The translations under genes and the position numbers were made by a program. The notes beneath the pieces are model-generated. The model ran no database searches. It saw only the letters and a list, made by a program, of their open reading frames with translations, and was not told the origin of the DNA. From positions 1 to 64,000 of the forward strand of contig NZ_JAQSDY010000030.1 in NCBI RefSeq assembly GCF_029946145.1: a DNA stretch of 64,000 nt, given 5' to 3'. The DNA is from Brevundimonas sp. Lineage in GTDB: Bacteria > Pseudomonadota > Alphaproteobacteria > Caulobacterales > Caulobacteraceae. Below, one piece after another: positions 19,177 through 28,987 of the stretch (position 1 is its first letter; each line of letters begins with the position of its first letter).

Positions 19177-20127
19177 TCAAAGTATCCATTGCGGTTGGGC
19201 GATCTCGACCGGCGCCATGCCATAGATGCGGCGGCTGAGGGCGCCGAGAGTCAAGGCGGACCCCTTCGAATCGGCCAGCCAGGCGCATCCCAGCAGACGG
19301 TTCACCGACGGCGGCCGGTCGACCCAGCCGAAAGGCCGGTCTGGCAGCAGCAGCAGGCGGCGGCGCTGGCCGTCGCGTCGCCAGCGCCACGCCGGATCGC
19401 CGCGGATCGCCTGGGCGAATTCCGGGTCAAGCGTGACCAGAACCTCGGGGTCCCACGCGGCGACCTGTTCGCGGGTCACGCGACCGATGTCTCTCGCCCC
19501 CTCGGCGACGTTGGTCCATCGCGCACCTTCCAGCACCTCGGTGGCGAGGGCGCCCCGGAAACCTGTTTCAAGTCCGTCCACTCCCCGGGCGTAGTAGAAA
19601 CTCGGCCCCGGTGGCGCGGCGCGCCAGCGCTCCAGCACCCCGGCGGCCAGATCGGCCAGCGTGTCGGCGCTCCGCCCGGACTCGAGCAGCGCTCCGGCCT
19701 CCCGGATTGCCTCCGGGATACGGGTCAGCGTCCCGTCGATCAGCCGCCAGTCCACCCCCAGTCGGGCCTTCAGGCGCTGTGCGAGGGCCTGATGCTCCGC
19801 GTCGATGTCGCCGTAGTCGATGATCAGCCGCGGCTTCAGCGCGGCGATGGCTTCCAGGTTCGCGGCTCGGTCGCCGCCCACGAGAGCGCCCAGCTCGGGC
19901 AGGTCAGCGGCCAGGGCCGGTAGCGCGGCGAGCGTTGTCCCCGCAGGCTTTCGCGGCCAACCGGCCAGCCGCTCGCGCGCGACGGCCCATACGAGGAGCG
20001 CCGCCGGCGATCCGGCGACAACGACATCCCGACGGGTTGCGGCGCCGGGCGAAGAGCCGCGGGAACAGGCAGACAGGGTCAGGGCGCCGCTGAGGCCGAT
20101 CAACGCTGACCTGCGTGTCGTGTTCAT
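19177..20127 (-). CDS. ABC transporter periplasmic substrate-binding protein (iron/cobalamin type)
   Basis: Tat/lipoprotein-like N-terminus MNTTRRSALIGLSGALTLSAC; binding-protein fold motifs (LKPRLIIDYGDI). Confidence 0.7.
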   Translation of the reverse strand: MNTTRRSALIGLSGALTLSACSRGSSPGAATRRDVVVAGSPAALLVWAVARERLAGWPRKPAGTTLAALPALAADLPELGALVGGDRAANLEAIAALKPRLIIDYGDIDAEHQALAQRLKARLGVDWRLIDGTLTRIPEAIREAGALLESGRSADTLADLAAGVLERWRAAPPGPSFYYARGVDGLETGFRGALATEVLEGARWTNVAEGARDIGRVTREQVAAWDPEVLVTLDPEFAQAIRGDPAWRWRRDGQRRRLLLLPDRPFGWVDRPPSVNRLLGCAWLADSKGSALTLGALSRRIYGMAPVEIAQPQWIL

Positions 20128-20312
20128 TTGCCGTCCCGGTCTGCGAATCCCGTGCATCGTGCCGCCCACTTGAGCAAGGCGCTACCATCGAACCAATTTA
20201 CCCTTAACTCTTGTCCGGTCTTGCGCAGCGTGCTGGTTATGCGCCCATCGCGCGCAGGTGGGCGCCGCAATATGGGAGTGAGCCGTTGAGTACGACGGAC
20301 GGAGGAGGCGCA

Positions 20313-22187
20313 GTGACAACGACGCCCCAAAAGACTTTTCTGGGACATCCCCGCGGACTGGTGATCCTGTTCTTCACCGAGATGTGGGAGCGCTTCTCCT
20401 TCTACGGCATGCGCGCCCTGCTGGTTCTGTATTTGACCCAGCACTTCCTGTTCGGCTCGGCCGAGGCGCAAGGAATCTACGCCGCCTATGCCGCGCTGGT
20501 CTATCTGATGCCCGTGCTGGGCGGCGCCATCGCCGACCGGTTCCTGGGGTCGCGCAAGGCCGTAACCATCGGCGCCCTGCTGCTGGTGGCCGGTCACTTC
20601 ACCATGGCCTTCGAAGGCGGCGGCGGACGCGAGTACATCCAGTACGGCGGTCAGGAATACCGGATCGAGGTCGAGGGCCGGGACACCGATCGCCAGCTGT
20701 TCGCCATGGTCGGCGAAGAGAAGGTGCCGATCACCGTGGGTCCGGAAGGCATCCGCGTTTCCGGCATCCCGACTGCGGCCGAGGAAGCCCAGGCGCGCTC
20801 GGAGGCGTCGTCACAGGCCACCGTGCCCGCAACCGCGACCGTCACTGACCCCGAAGCCGCCGCCGTGCCGGCCGATGGTCCGGCGACCGCCGTGGCCACC
20901 TCGCCTGAGACCCTGGCCGACGCCGTGCGTCCCGGGGCCGTGACCGCGCCCGGAGGCCTGCCGGCCATGATCGGGCCGGACGACTACGAAATCCGCAAGA
21001 CCGTGGACCTGCCCGGTCAGGCGACCCTGTTCTTCGCCCTGGCGCTGATCATCGTCGGCGTGGGCTTCCTGAAGCCGAACATCTCGACCGTGGTGGGCTC
21101 GCTCTACGAGCAGAACGACCCGCGCCGCGATTCGGGTTTCACCATCTTCTACGTCGGCATCAACCTCGGTTCGATCCTGGCTACCGCCCTGTGCGGCTGG
21201 CTGGGCATCCAGTATGGCTGGCGTTACGGCTTCGGCTTGGCCGGCGTCGGCATGCTGTTCGGCCTGCTGACTTTCTGGATGGGCCAGAAATGGCTCGGCG
21301 GTCGCGCCGACCCGCCCGCCAGCGCCAAGCTGGACAAGAAGACGCTCGGCGTGCCGCGGGAGGCCTGGATCTACATCCTCGGCATCCTGTTCGTCATCCC
21401 GACCTGGCTGATCGTGCAGCAGCACGATGCGGTCGAAGCGTCGCTGCTGTATCTGGTGCCGGCCGTGTTCGCCGGCCTGCTGCTTTATTCGCTGACCTTC
21501 CTGAAGGGCGACGACCGCTGGAAAATGCTGGCGGCGATCATCCTGACCATGTTCTCGGTGCTTTTCTGGACCCTGTTCGAACAGGCGGGCTCGTCCCTGA
21601 CCCTGTTCGCCGACCAGTCCACCGAGATGCCGAGCTGGTTCAACGCCGCCCAGACCCAGACCTTCAACCCCGGCGTCATCGTGGTCTTCGGCCCGGTCAT
21701 GGCGGCGCTCTGGGTCCTGCTGGCCAAACGCGGTCTGAACCCGAGCGTGCCTCTGAAGTTCGCCTTCGGCCTGATCCTGGTGGGCGCCGGCTTCCTGCTG
21801 CTGGTGTGGGCTTCGAAGAACTTCGTCACCGCCGACTTCAAGGTGCCGTTGCTCTGGCTGTTCCTGGCCTACTTCCTGCACTCGATCGGTGAGCTGTGCC
21901 TGTCGCCTGTGGGCCTGTCGATGATCACCAAATTGTCGGTGGCGCGCATGGTCGGCATGATGATGGGGGCCTGGTTCATGGCCTCGGCGCTGGCGCATAT
22001 CATCGCCGGCATCGTCGCCAAATCGACGGCTACCGAGACGGTCGGCGGCGTGGTGACCAACCCGCAACTGGCGCTGGAAACCTACGCGGGCGTGTTCCAG
22101 ACCATCGGCCTGTATGGGGTCGGCATCGGCTTCATCCTGCTGCTGATCTCGCCGGTCCTTAAGTGGATGATGCGCGGCGTTCAGTAG
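20313..22187 (+). CDS. POT-family (MFS) peptide transporter
   Basis: FFTEMWERFSFYGMRALLVLYL; GVGFLKPNISTVVGSLY; GTG after GGAGGAGG RBS (TTG at 20286 possible). Confidence 0.92.
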   Translation: MTTTPQKTFLGHPRGLVILFFTEMWERFSFYGMRALLVLYLTQHFLFGSAEAQGIYAAYAALVYLMPVLGGAIADRFLGSRKAVTIGALLLVAGHFTMAFEGGGGREYIQYGGQEYRIEVEGRDTDRQLFAMVGEEKVPITVGPEGIRVSGIPTAAEEAQARSEASSQATVPATATVTDPEAAAVPADGPATAVATSPETLADAVRPGAVTAPGGLPAMIGPDDYEIRKTVDLPGQATLFFALALIIVGVGFLKPNISTVVGSLYEQNDPRRDSGFTIFYVGINLGSILATALCGWLGIQYGWRYGFGLAGVGMLFGLLTFWMGQKWLGGRADPPASAKLDKKTLGVPREAWIYILGILFVIPTWLIVQQHDAVEASLLYLVPAVFAGLLLYSLTFLKGDDRWKMLAAIILTMFSVLFWTLFEQAGSSLTLFADQSTEMPSWFNAAQTQTFNPGVIVVFGPVMAALWVLLAKRGLNPSVPLKFAFGLILVGAGFLLLVWASKNFVTADFKVPLLWLFLAYFLHSIGELCLSPVGLSMITKLSVARMVGMMMGAWFMASALAHIIAGIVAKSTATETVGGVVTNPQLALETYAGVFQTIGLYGVGIGFILLLISPVLKWMMRGVQ

Positions 22188-22210
22188 CGCTGCTCATCGC
22201 TGAAACAGAG

Positions 22211-22240
22211 AGGGCGGAGCCTGACGGCTCCGCCCTTTTT
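22211..22240 (+). terminator. Rho-independent terminator downstream of POT transporter
   Basis: GGGCGGAGCC-TGA-CGGCTCCGCCC followed by TTTTT. Confidence 0.85.
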
Positions 22241-22292
22241 CGTGCGCCGGGGGTGGGCGCACATCAGTTTTGGGGACGTGTGGACGCCTTCT

Positions 22293-24395
22293 TCAGAAGG
22301 TCTTTCTTATCTGGACGAACAGCCAGGGGCTCATCTGCGTGCGGCGCACCTCGCGGAACGACAGGGGGGCGGTGTCGCGGGGGCCGGCGTAGATTTCGCG
22401 GTCATAGCCGGTGCGGCGGTTCGAGGCGTTTCCGAGGTCGACCCTCACCGTCAGATCGCGGCGCGGCTTCCACTGGGCATAGGCGCTGACGCCGGGCTCG
22501 GCGTAAAAGTAGCGGATTTCGCGCACGCGGTAGGCGGCGCCCTTGTCGACATTGCAGCCGTGGTCAAAGCCATAGGACCAGCGGCCGCCCTTCAGGTCCT
22601 GATTGAAAGCCACGCCGCAGCCGAAGGCCTGGCTGCCCTGGAATCGCCGCTCCGCGCCGGTGACCGGGTCGACGACCGAGGTCTGTGACCAGCTGCCGCG
22701 CACCTGCAGGCGGCCGTTGGGCAAGCCGAGCTTGTCTGTCGGCAGGGTCAGGCGGGTCTGGAAGAAGTTCGAGGTCCCGTCGCCGATATTGCCAACGCCG
22801 TCGAAACCACCGGTCAGTGGAATGACGTCGACGACGTCCTCGATCTCGGCATGACTCAGGGTGAAGTCGAGAACGCCTTCATTCCAGAAGCGGCGCTCAT
22901 AGATGGCCTCGAACACGGTCGCCTTCTGCGGCTCCAGGTCCGGGTTTCCGCCCTCGACCTGGCCGATGTCGATGTCGGCCGAAGCGACGAAGTCGCCGAA
23001 GTCCAGCTGGCCGACCTCGCGTTCGGCGCGGAAGCGGAACTGGTGGCCGACCCACGGCGTCCACGTCATCTGGATGCGAGGTTTGGGAAAGACGAACGAT
23101 TTGGACTGGTTGCTGTCGCCCGACTGGCTGATCTCCGAGATCTCGACCCGCAAGCCCGCCTCAAGCGTGAACTTCGGACCCGGCCGCCAGGTCGTCTGGC
23201 CGAACACCTCGCCGCGCAGTTCCTCGACCCGGACCGAGGCTGACGGCAGCGGAATGACCACGCCGTTCTCTTCATAGGCGTTGGTGCTGTCGAGGAAGTT
23301 GAAGGCCACCTCGCCTCCCGTCTCGACGGCGAATTGGTCGTCGGGCCGGTAGCGCAGGGTGGCGCGGGCGATCGACTCGCCCGCGGTGGAATCGGCGTCG
23401 AAGGTCGAGCTGCCGCCAATGCCGGTCGAGACGCCCGTGTAGGCCTCTGTGCCGTAGCGTTGCAGTCCGGTCAGCTCCAGCCCGGTGCGGGGGTTCAGAT
23501 CGCGGGTCCAGTTGATGCCGAGCTCGCCGTCGACTGAATCCGCCTCCTCGTCATTGAAGCTGTCGCTGCCGGCGCCCGAACGGATCAGCAGATCCTGCGA
23601 GTTCTCGTTGCCGAACCAGCCCAGCAGGCCGTTGACCTTCAGCAGGCCGTCGGCCACGCGGCGCTGGACGGCGCCGGTGGCCCGCACCGTCCGGATGCGG
23701 TCCCACAGCACCAGATCGGCGTCCTGAATCAGATTGCCGGCGGGGTCGTAGCGGCGGCGGGGGCCGTCGCCGGTCCCGTCGGTGCGATCGGTGAAGGCGT
23801 TGATCGAACCCTCGATCTGGTTGTCGCCCTCGCGGCGCGACCAGCGGGCGGCGATCACCGGACCAATGTAGCCGTCAGGATAGAAATAGGCGTTGGTCTC
23901 CAGCACGCGTTCGGTGACGACCGTTCGCACCAGAACGACGTTGGCGATCACCGAGCGCCCCTGCATGTCGATGCCCGGCGCGCCCCCGCGGATCAGTTCG
24001 ATGCGGGCCACCCCGGCGCCGGAGATGCGGCGCAGGATCTGGTCCAGGCTGTCGCTCTTGGTCGAGGGCCGCACGCCGTCGATCAGGACGTTGCCGGCCG
24101 TTCCCGCCAGGCCGCGGGTGCCGCTGTCGCCGGTGTCGAGGCTGAATCCGGGCAGGCGGGCGATCATGTCCAGCGCAGTGTCGGGCCGCGCGTCGGCGAA
24201 GAAGGCTGGCTCGAACACCAGCGGGCCCTGCTGTGCCGTGGCTATTGCGGGCGCGCTTTCCGCCGGGGCGATCGGAACCGGCGCCCGCGCGGCCGACTGG
24301 AGCGTTGCGGTCTGCGAGGGCGGGGTCTGCGCTACCGCCGGCGCCGCCAGGGCGCACAGGGCCGCGCCCGCCAGCCAGACTGCCTTTTTCATCAT
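22293..24395 (-). CDS. TonB-dependent receptor
   Basis: Signal peptide; plug region (IARLPGFSLDTGDSGTRGLAGTAGNVLIDGVRPSTKSDSLDQILRRISGAGVARIELIRGGAPGIDMQG); C-terminal aromatic IRKTF. Confidence 0.88.
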   Translation of the reverse strand: MMKKAVWLAGAALCALAAPAVAQTPPSQTATLQSAARAPVPIAPAESAPAIATAQQGPLVFEPAFFADARPDTALDMIARLPGFSLDTGDSGTRGLAGTAGNVLIDGVRPSTKSDSLDQILRRISGAGVARIELIRGGAPGIDMQGRSVIANVVLVRTVVTERVLETNAYFYPDGYIGPVIAARWSRREGDNQIEGSINAFTDRTDGTGDGPRRRYDPAGNLIQDADLVLWDRIRTVRATGAVQRRVADGLLKVNGLLGWFGNENSQDLLIRSGAGSDSFNDEEADSVDGELGINWTRDLNPRTGLELTGLQRYGTEAYTGVSTGIGGSSTFDADSTAGESIARATLRYRPDDQFAVETGGEVAFNFLDSTNAYEENGVVIPLPSASVRVEELRGEVFGQTTWRPGPKFTLEAGLRVEISEISQSGDSNQSKSFVFPKPRIQMTWTPWVGHQFRFRAEREVGQLDFGDFVASADIDIGQVEGGNPDLEPQKATVFEAIYERRFWNEGVLDFTLSHAEIEDVVDVIPLTGGFDGVGNIGDGTSNFFQTRLTLPTDKLGLPNGRLQVRGSWSQTSVVDPVTGAERRFQGSQAFGCGVAFNQDLKGGRWSYGFDHGCNVDKGAAYRVREIRYFYAEPGVSAYAQWKPRRDLTVRVDLGNASNRRTGYDREIYAGPRDTAPLSFREVRRTQMSPWLFVQIRKTF

Positions 24396-24437
24396 CCTCT
24401 CCCTGTTACGGCAAAGGTGCGCGAGGGTCGGCGGCGT

Positions 24438-24471
24438 CTCCAGTTACAAGCTGGACAGGTGGATTAAATCG
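24438..24471 (-). promoter_or_regulatory. Conserved upstream element of TBDR gene (copy 1)
   Basis: tctccagttacaagctggacaggtggattaaatcg; closely matched at 26612-26646. Confidence 0.5.
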
Positions 24472-24516
24472 CCGACAGGCTTGGGGCGGCTCCAGGGCCG
24501 CCCCGCCGTGTGGAGG

Positions 24517-26559
24517 TCAGAACGTCTTGCGCAGTCGGAGCGACACGAAGGTCCGCGGGTCGATGTAGCGGTTTTCCACGAAGGCTACGGGGCGGGCCTG
24601 GGTGCGGTCGGCGAAGACGGTGCGCTGGACTTCGAAATCGTCCCAGACGTTCAGCTGGGCCCGCAGCGACAGGGTCGCGGTGGGCTTGTACTCGGCCCAT
24701 ACCTCGAAATAGTCGGCGCCACGGAAGCCCGAGGTCTGGTCCGGATCGTAGCTGGTCTGGCTGAGCTTGGTGATGTAGGCGCCGCCCCACTGCAGCTTCC
24801 AGGAGTTGATGTCCTGGGCGATGGTGAAGGTGGCCTGCGACGGGCGAACGCCCGAAATTCCGCGGGTCTCACCCGTGGTCGGATCGGTGACCTCGGTGTG
24901 GTTCCATGTGTTGCGGAAACCCAGCCGCCCGCCCGTGAAGCCGTACCTGTCCATCGGGACCAGTACGTTGACCGCCAGCTGGTCCAGCGTCCCGTCGCCG
25001 ATATTGCCGACAGCGGAAAGGCCGCCATCCAGCGGGATCACGTCGATGGCGTCGACGATCTCGTCGTGGCGCAGGCCGACGCTGACGATGCCGTCGGTCC
25101 AGAAGCGGCGCTCATAGGTGGCTTCGGTGATCCAGCGCTGCTCCGGTTCCAGATCGGCGTTGCCGCCCAGAACATTCTCCTCGTCGAGATCCGACGAGGC
25201 GGCGAAGTCGCCGAAGTCCAGCTGCCCCAGTTCGCGCTCGAACCGGAACCGGAACTGGTTGTTCGGCATCGGCGTCCAGGTCGCCAGCACCCGGGGTTTG
25301 GGGAAGAAGAAGCTCTTCTCCTGCTCGGCGTCGCCGGATTGGGTGATCGTCGACGCCTCGACGCGCAGGCCGCCTTCGACGGTCAGGGTCGGGCGGACGC
25401 GCCAGGTCGCCTTGCCGAAGACCTCGCCGCGGGTCTCCTCGACCTTGACCGAGGCCGAGGGCAGGGGCACCGCGACGCCGCCGACGGTGAAGGCCTGCTG
25501 GATCTCCAGCATGTTGTACGCAACCTCGCCCCCGCCCTCGAAAGTCAGGGCCGACGACCGTTCGAAGCGCAGCAGCGCGCGGGCGATGGTCTCGGAGGCG
25601 TTGCCGTCGGCGATGAAGCGTTGTTCGGGGCTGTCGACGCCGCCGACGCGGGTACGCGACGTCGAAAGGTTATCGAATTCGTTGAACTGGTGGATGAACC
25701 GGGTCTCGAGGTTCAGACGGGTGCCCAGCGGACGGGTGTAGACGACCCCGAACTCGCCGCTTGAGCCATCCTCCTCATAAAGGTTCTCGCGCCGCACCGT
25801 CGGCGAGGTCTGCAGGTTGATGCTGTAATAGTCGTTGACGCCGTAACGGGCGGTCAGGTCGATCTTGCCGCCGAAAAGAGGCGTGGCGAAGTTGCCGCGG
25901 ATCGAGGTGCCGCCGCCGTACTGGTCATTGAAGAAATCTTCCTGGCGGATGACGGCGCCGTTCGCGTCACGGCGAATGATGGGGCCCTCGCCGTTGGCGT
26001 CGCTCATCGACATGCCGTCGCTGAGGGTCACGCCCCAGGTCCTCTCGCCCTCCCTGGCGGTGAACTGGTAGCTGCCGCCGTACAGATCCTGTCCGCCACC
26101 GAAGATGGTGGCGTTGGCGGTCAGGATCGACTGCCGGCTGGACTCGGACCTGGTGATCACGTTCACCACGACGGCGAAGCCCTGCATGTCGATGCCGGGC
26201 GCCCCGCCGCGGACCAGCTCTATCCGTTCGACCTGGGCAGCCAGGGTGCGGCCGAGGACGGCCGATCCGGTATCGTTCTTGGAGGCCGGACGAGATCCGT
26301 TGACCAGGATGTTGCCGACCGAGCCTTCGAAGCCGCGGCTGCCGTCGCCGTCGACGACGGCGAAGCCCGGGATACGGTTGACCATGTCCAGGGCCGAGTT
26401 GGGACGCTGGTCGGCGAAGAAGTCGGGCGCGAAGATCAGGACGCCCTGTTGCGCCGCGTCCGCCTGGGGGGCGGCCTGCTGTTCGCCGGGCGTCTGGGCG
26501 GACGCCGCGCCGGCGGTCAACAGGAGCGCCGTCGTCGCCAGCAGGATGGTCTTGGTCAT
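24517..26559 (-). CDS. TonB-dependent receptor (paralog)
   Basis: Plug NRIPGFAVVDGDGSRGFEGSVGNILVNGSRPASKNDTGSAVLGRTLAAQVERIELVRGGAPGIDMQG; C-terminal LRKTF. Confidence 0.88.
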   Translation of the reverse strand: MTKTILLATTALLLTAGAASAQTPGEQQAAPQADAAQQGVLIFAPDFFADQRPNSALDMVNRIPGFAVVDGDGSRGFEGSVGNILVNGSRPASKNDTGSAVLGRTLAAQVERIELVRGGAPGIDMQGFAVVVNVITRSESSRQSILTANATIFGGGQDLYGGSYQFTAREGERTWGVTLSDGMSMSDANGEGPIIRRDANGAVIRQEDFFNDQYGGGTSIRGNFATPLFGGKIDLTARYGVNDYYSINLQTSPTVRRENLYEEDGSSGEFGVVYTRPLGTRLNLETRFIHQFNEFDNLSTSRTRVGGVDSPEQRFIADGNASETIARALLRFERSSALTFEGGGEVAYNMLEIQQAFTVGGVAVPLPSASVKVEETRGEVFGKATWRVRPTLTVEGGLRVEASTITQSGDAEQEKSFFFPKPRVLATWTPMPNNQFRFRFERELGQLDFGDFAASSDLDEENVLGGNADLEPEQRWITEATYERRFWTDGIVSVGLRHDEIVDAIDVIPLDGGLSAVGNIGDGTLDQLAVNVLVPMDRYGFTGGRLGFRNTWNHTEVTDPTTGETRGISGVRPSQATFTIAQDINSWKLQWGGAYITKLSQTSYDPDQTSGFRGADYFEVWAEYKPTATLSLRAQLNVWDDFEVQRTVFADRTQARPVAFVENRYIDPRTFVSLRLRKTF

Positions 26560-26611
26560 TGCAGGATTCCCCTCGTCATGTGACGGGAGGTGTGGCGGTC
26601 TGTCGCGGCCG

Positions 26612-26646
26612 CCTCCAGTTAAAAGACAGACAGGTAGATTAAATCG
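26612..26646 (-). promoter_or_regulatory. Conserved upstream element of TBDR gene (copy 2)
   Basis: cctccagttaaaagacagacaggtagattaaatcg, matching copy 1. Confidence 0.5.
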
Positions 26647-26730
26647 AGTACATCATTACACAGATGTCATGATTGTGTTCCGATTTAGTCTTGTAACTAC
26701 TCAGTTACGTCAGACGACAAAGGTAAATCT

Positions 26731-27696
26731 GTGAAATTTCTTGTATACAGTGCGTTCATTCTGACCTTGCTGGCTGGCGCGAGCCCTCCCGTCGCTTCCG
26801 TAGCCCAGACGCCCGAGACGGAGGCGACCGAGCTGGATGAGGTGATCGTTCTGGCCCGGCGGTCCGGCGCGCCGATGTGGACAGTGACCCGGGGCGACAG
26901 CACCCTGATCCTGGTCGGCGCGATCACCGGCATTCCGCGCGACCTGTCGTGGCGACCCGACGACCTGGAAGCGGCGGCGGCGCGGTCGGACCAGATCCTG
27001 TCGCCCCAGGAGGGGCGGGCCTCGGTCACCGACCTGTTCCGCGTCATCTGGCGCGCCCGCACCATCGCCCGCATGCCCGAAGGTCAAACGACCGCCGACT
27101 ATCTGACCCCCGACTATCAGGCCCGGCTGGAGGCTCTGATGGCCGGCGAGCGCAATGAGGACTGGAGGCGCAGGAGCCTTCTGTTCGTCGGCTTCGACCT
27201 GATGCAGGACAAGGCCGGCTACAGGAGCGGCCGCACCGGCGATGACGCCATGGACGTAATCCGACGCGCGGCGCGGCGGGCCCGCGTGCCGGTTCGGCCG
27301 GTCGGGACCGTGCGCGGCGACGAGTTGATCGACAGCCTGATCAATGCGCCCGAGGACGCTCACGTCCCATGCGTCCAGGCCGCCATCGCCGCCGCCGAGG
27401 CGGGGCCGGATGCGACGCGCGACCGAGCCGAGGACTGGCGGGCCCTGCGGGTTGCGGACGTCGTGGGCTCTCCCGTCGACCAGGCGCTGAACCAGTGCTG
27501 GCCATGGGGCGACCCCGAGATCGCGCCACAACTGCGGCAACAGTGGGCGGCGGCGATCGAGACGGCGATGATCTCGCCCGGCGTGACCATGGGCGTGGCG
27601 CCGGTCCGGCTTCTGGCCGAAGCGGGCGGCGTACTGGACGGGCTCGAGGCGCGCGGGTTCGAGGTGGTCGGGCCGGAGTGGAAGCCGGCGCCCTGA
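26731..27696 (+). CDS. TraB/GumN family protein
   Basis: APMWTVTRGDSTLILVGAITGIPRDLSWRPDDLEAAAARSDQIL matches the TraB/GumN N-terminal pattern. Confidence 0.8.
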   Translation: MKFLVYSAFILTLLAGASPPVASVAQTPETEATELDEVIVLARRSGAPMWTVTRGDSTLILVGAITGIPRDLSWRPDDLEAAAARSDQILSPQEGRASVTDLFRVIWRARTIARMPEGQTTADYLTPDYQARLEALMAGERNEDWRRRSLLFVGFDLMQDKAGYRSGRTGDDAMDVIRRAARRARVPVRPVGTVRGDELIDSLINAPEDAHVPCVQAAIAAAEAGPDATRDRAEDWRALRVADVVGSPVDQALNQCWPWGDPEIAPQLRQQWAAAIETAMISPGVTMGVAPVRLLAEAGGVLDGLEARGFEVVGPEWKPAP

Positions 27697-27815
27697 AAAA
27701 CACAGTCCACAGCGTCTATAGCGTCTACTCAGTCCACTGCTGAAGCTTCGCTGGATTTCGGCGGAAGTCGACATGGCGGGCATGGTAGGGCCGGCCTGCG
27801 TCAGAATCGGTCGTA

Positions 27816-27960
27816 TCAGACCGCCGTGCCGCCCACCGTCAGGCCCGTGATCTTCAGACTGGGCTGGCCGATGCCGACGGGGACGCCCTTGCCGCACAGG
27901 CCGCCGCCCGGATCGAAGGCGAAGTCGTCGCCGATCATCTGTATCCGGGGCAAGGCCGTG
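27816..27960 (-). pseudogene. tldD 3'-end fragment
   Basis: Encodes ..VTALPRIQMIGDDFAFDPGGGLCGKGVPVGIGQPSLKITGLTVGGTAV*, near-identical to the C-terminus of TldD at 30233. Confidence 0.85.
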
Positions 27961-27979
27961 ACAGGCGGAGGAACAGGTC

Positions 27980-28663
27980 TCACGGGGTGATCAGGAGGGC
28001 GCCCAGGTCCGTCTGGGGCGGGACCACGGCCGCCCAGGTCCCGTTGCCCCAGCTCCAGCCCTGATCGATATCAAAGCTGACGGCCCGAGCCGTCTCTGTC
28101 TGGAAGTCGATGAACAGCCCCTCGGCGTAGGCGGTGCTCACGGCCGAGCCGACGGGAATCTTGTCGATGGCGAACATCACCAGCACCTTTGCGGTCGGCC
28201 CGATCATGTCCATGCTGTTGCCGTGGAGCGGAAATGCACAAATCGGGGCGGGCCCTGGACCCGCGTCCGCCGACAGGCCGCAGGTCCAGGGCGAGGGCCC
28301 CTGGTTGACCACGGAGATCACCCCCGGCTGGCCGCTCGCTTCGGTCGTCAGGAGGCCCGTGGTGGCGACCTGGACGGTCTGGCCGACGTCGGCCGGGGCC
28401 GAGGCGGACATGGCGACGACGGCGTTCCCGGACAGGGCCGTGGTCGAGATGAAGGCGGCGGCCGGGTCGGACAGGGTCACGACCGTGCTCTGGAGGCAGT
28501 GCGGGATCCGGAACCAGACCAGGGGGTAACCGCCTCCGTAGCCGACGGCGGCGGTGAGGACAGGGCCGTAGCTGACCGCCGCGAAGCCGTAGAGCGCGAG
28601 GTTTCCGGTGGAAAGGGCCTGCACCGTGGCGCTTGAGAGACTGATCGTCAGGGTGCGTTGCAT
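27980..28663 (-). CDS. Uncharacterised protein (paralog of 28988-29665)
   Basis: Shares PLVWF, VVNQGPSPWTCGLS, CAFPLHGNSMDMIGPTAKVLVMF, RAVSFDIDQGWSWGNGTWA with the paralog. Confidence 0.75.
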   Translation of the reverse strand: MQRTLTISLSSATVQALSTGNLALYGFAAVSYGPVLTAAVGYGGGYPLVWFRIPHCLQSTVVTLSDPAAAFISTTALSGNAVVAMSASAPADVGQTVQVATTGLLTTEASGQPGVISVVNQGPSPWTCGLSADAGPGPAPICAFPLHGNSMDMIGPTAKVLVMFAIDKIPVGSAVSTAYAEGLFIDFQTETARAVSFDIDQGWSWGNGTWAAVVPPQTDLGALLITP

Positions 28664-28683
28664 CAGAGGTCGATCCCGAAAAG

Positions 28684-28713
28684 AGGGTCGGCGGAGACGG
28701 AACCGCCGACCCT
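28684..28713 (-). terminator. Intercistronic hairpin, possible terminator/attenuator
   Basis: Perfect 11-bp stem AGGGTCGGCGG/CCGCCGACCCT with 8-nt loop, followed by CTTTTC on the minus strand. Confidence 0.55.
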
Positions 28714-28740
28714 TCAAGGCCAGGTTGTACGATTCCTGGT

Positions 28741-28977
28741 CTAGTAGACCACGTAGAGGCTGTTGGGCAGGCCGTTGGTGATGGTGAGCGACTGTGCCCG
28801 TATGTGGTTGATCGTATACTCCTGGTCGGGCTGGACGGGGATGTTCACAGCCTGCTGGGCGGCGATCTGATAGGTCACCTGACCGGCGACGTTGTGCCGG
28901 TTTTCCAGTTCGACCCGGTCATCGAGGACGCCGGCGGGGAAGACGTAGGTGGCGCCTGCGCCGATTCTGGTTTCCAT
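28741..28977 (-). CDS. Small uncharacterised protein (78 aa)
   Basis: ORF between the two paralogs: METRIGAGATYVFPAGVLDDRVELENRHNVAGQVTYQIAAQQAVNIPVQPDQEYTINHIRAQSLTITNGLPNSLYVVY. Confidence 0.65.
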   Translation of the reverse strand: METRIGAGATYVFPAGVLDDRVELENRHNVAGQVTYQIAAQQAVNIPVQPDQEYTINHIRAQSLTITNGLPNSLYVVY

Positions 28978-28987
28978 TTCGCTTCTC

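Noticed and set aside
20811-22067. 418-codon antisense ORF opposite the POT transporter
   Set aside because: Low-complexity His/Gln/Arg-rich translation and full overlap with a clear transporter gene.
23893-25764. 623-codon plus-strand ORF across both TonB receptors
   Set aside because: Overlaps two well-supported receptor genes and their promoter; composition typical of a spurious frame.
26710-27897. 395-codon minus-strand ORF across the TraB/GumN gene
   Set aside because: Antisense to a recognisable gene; part of its start is the tldD fragment read in the wrong frame.
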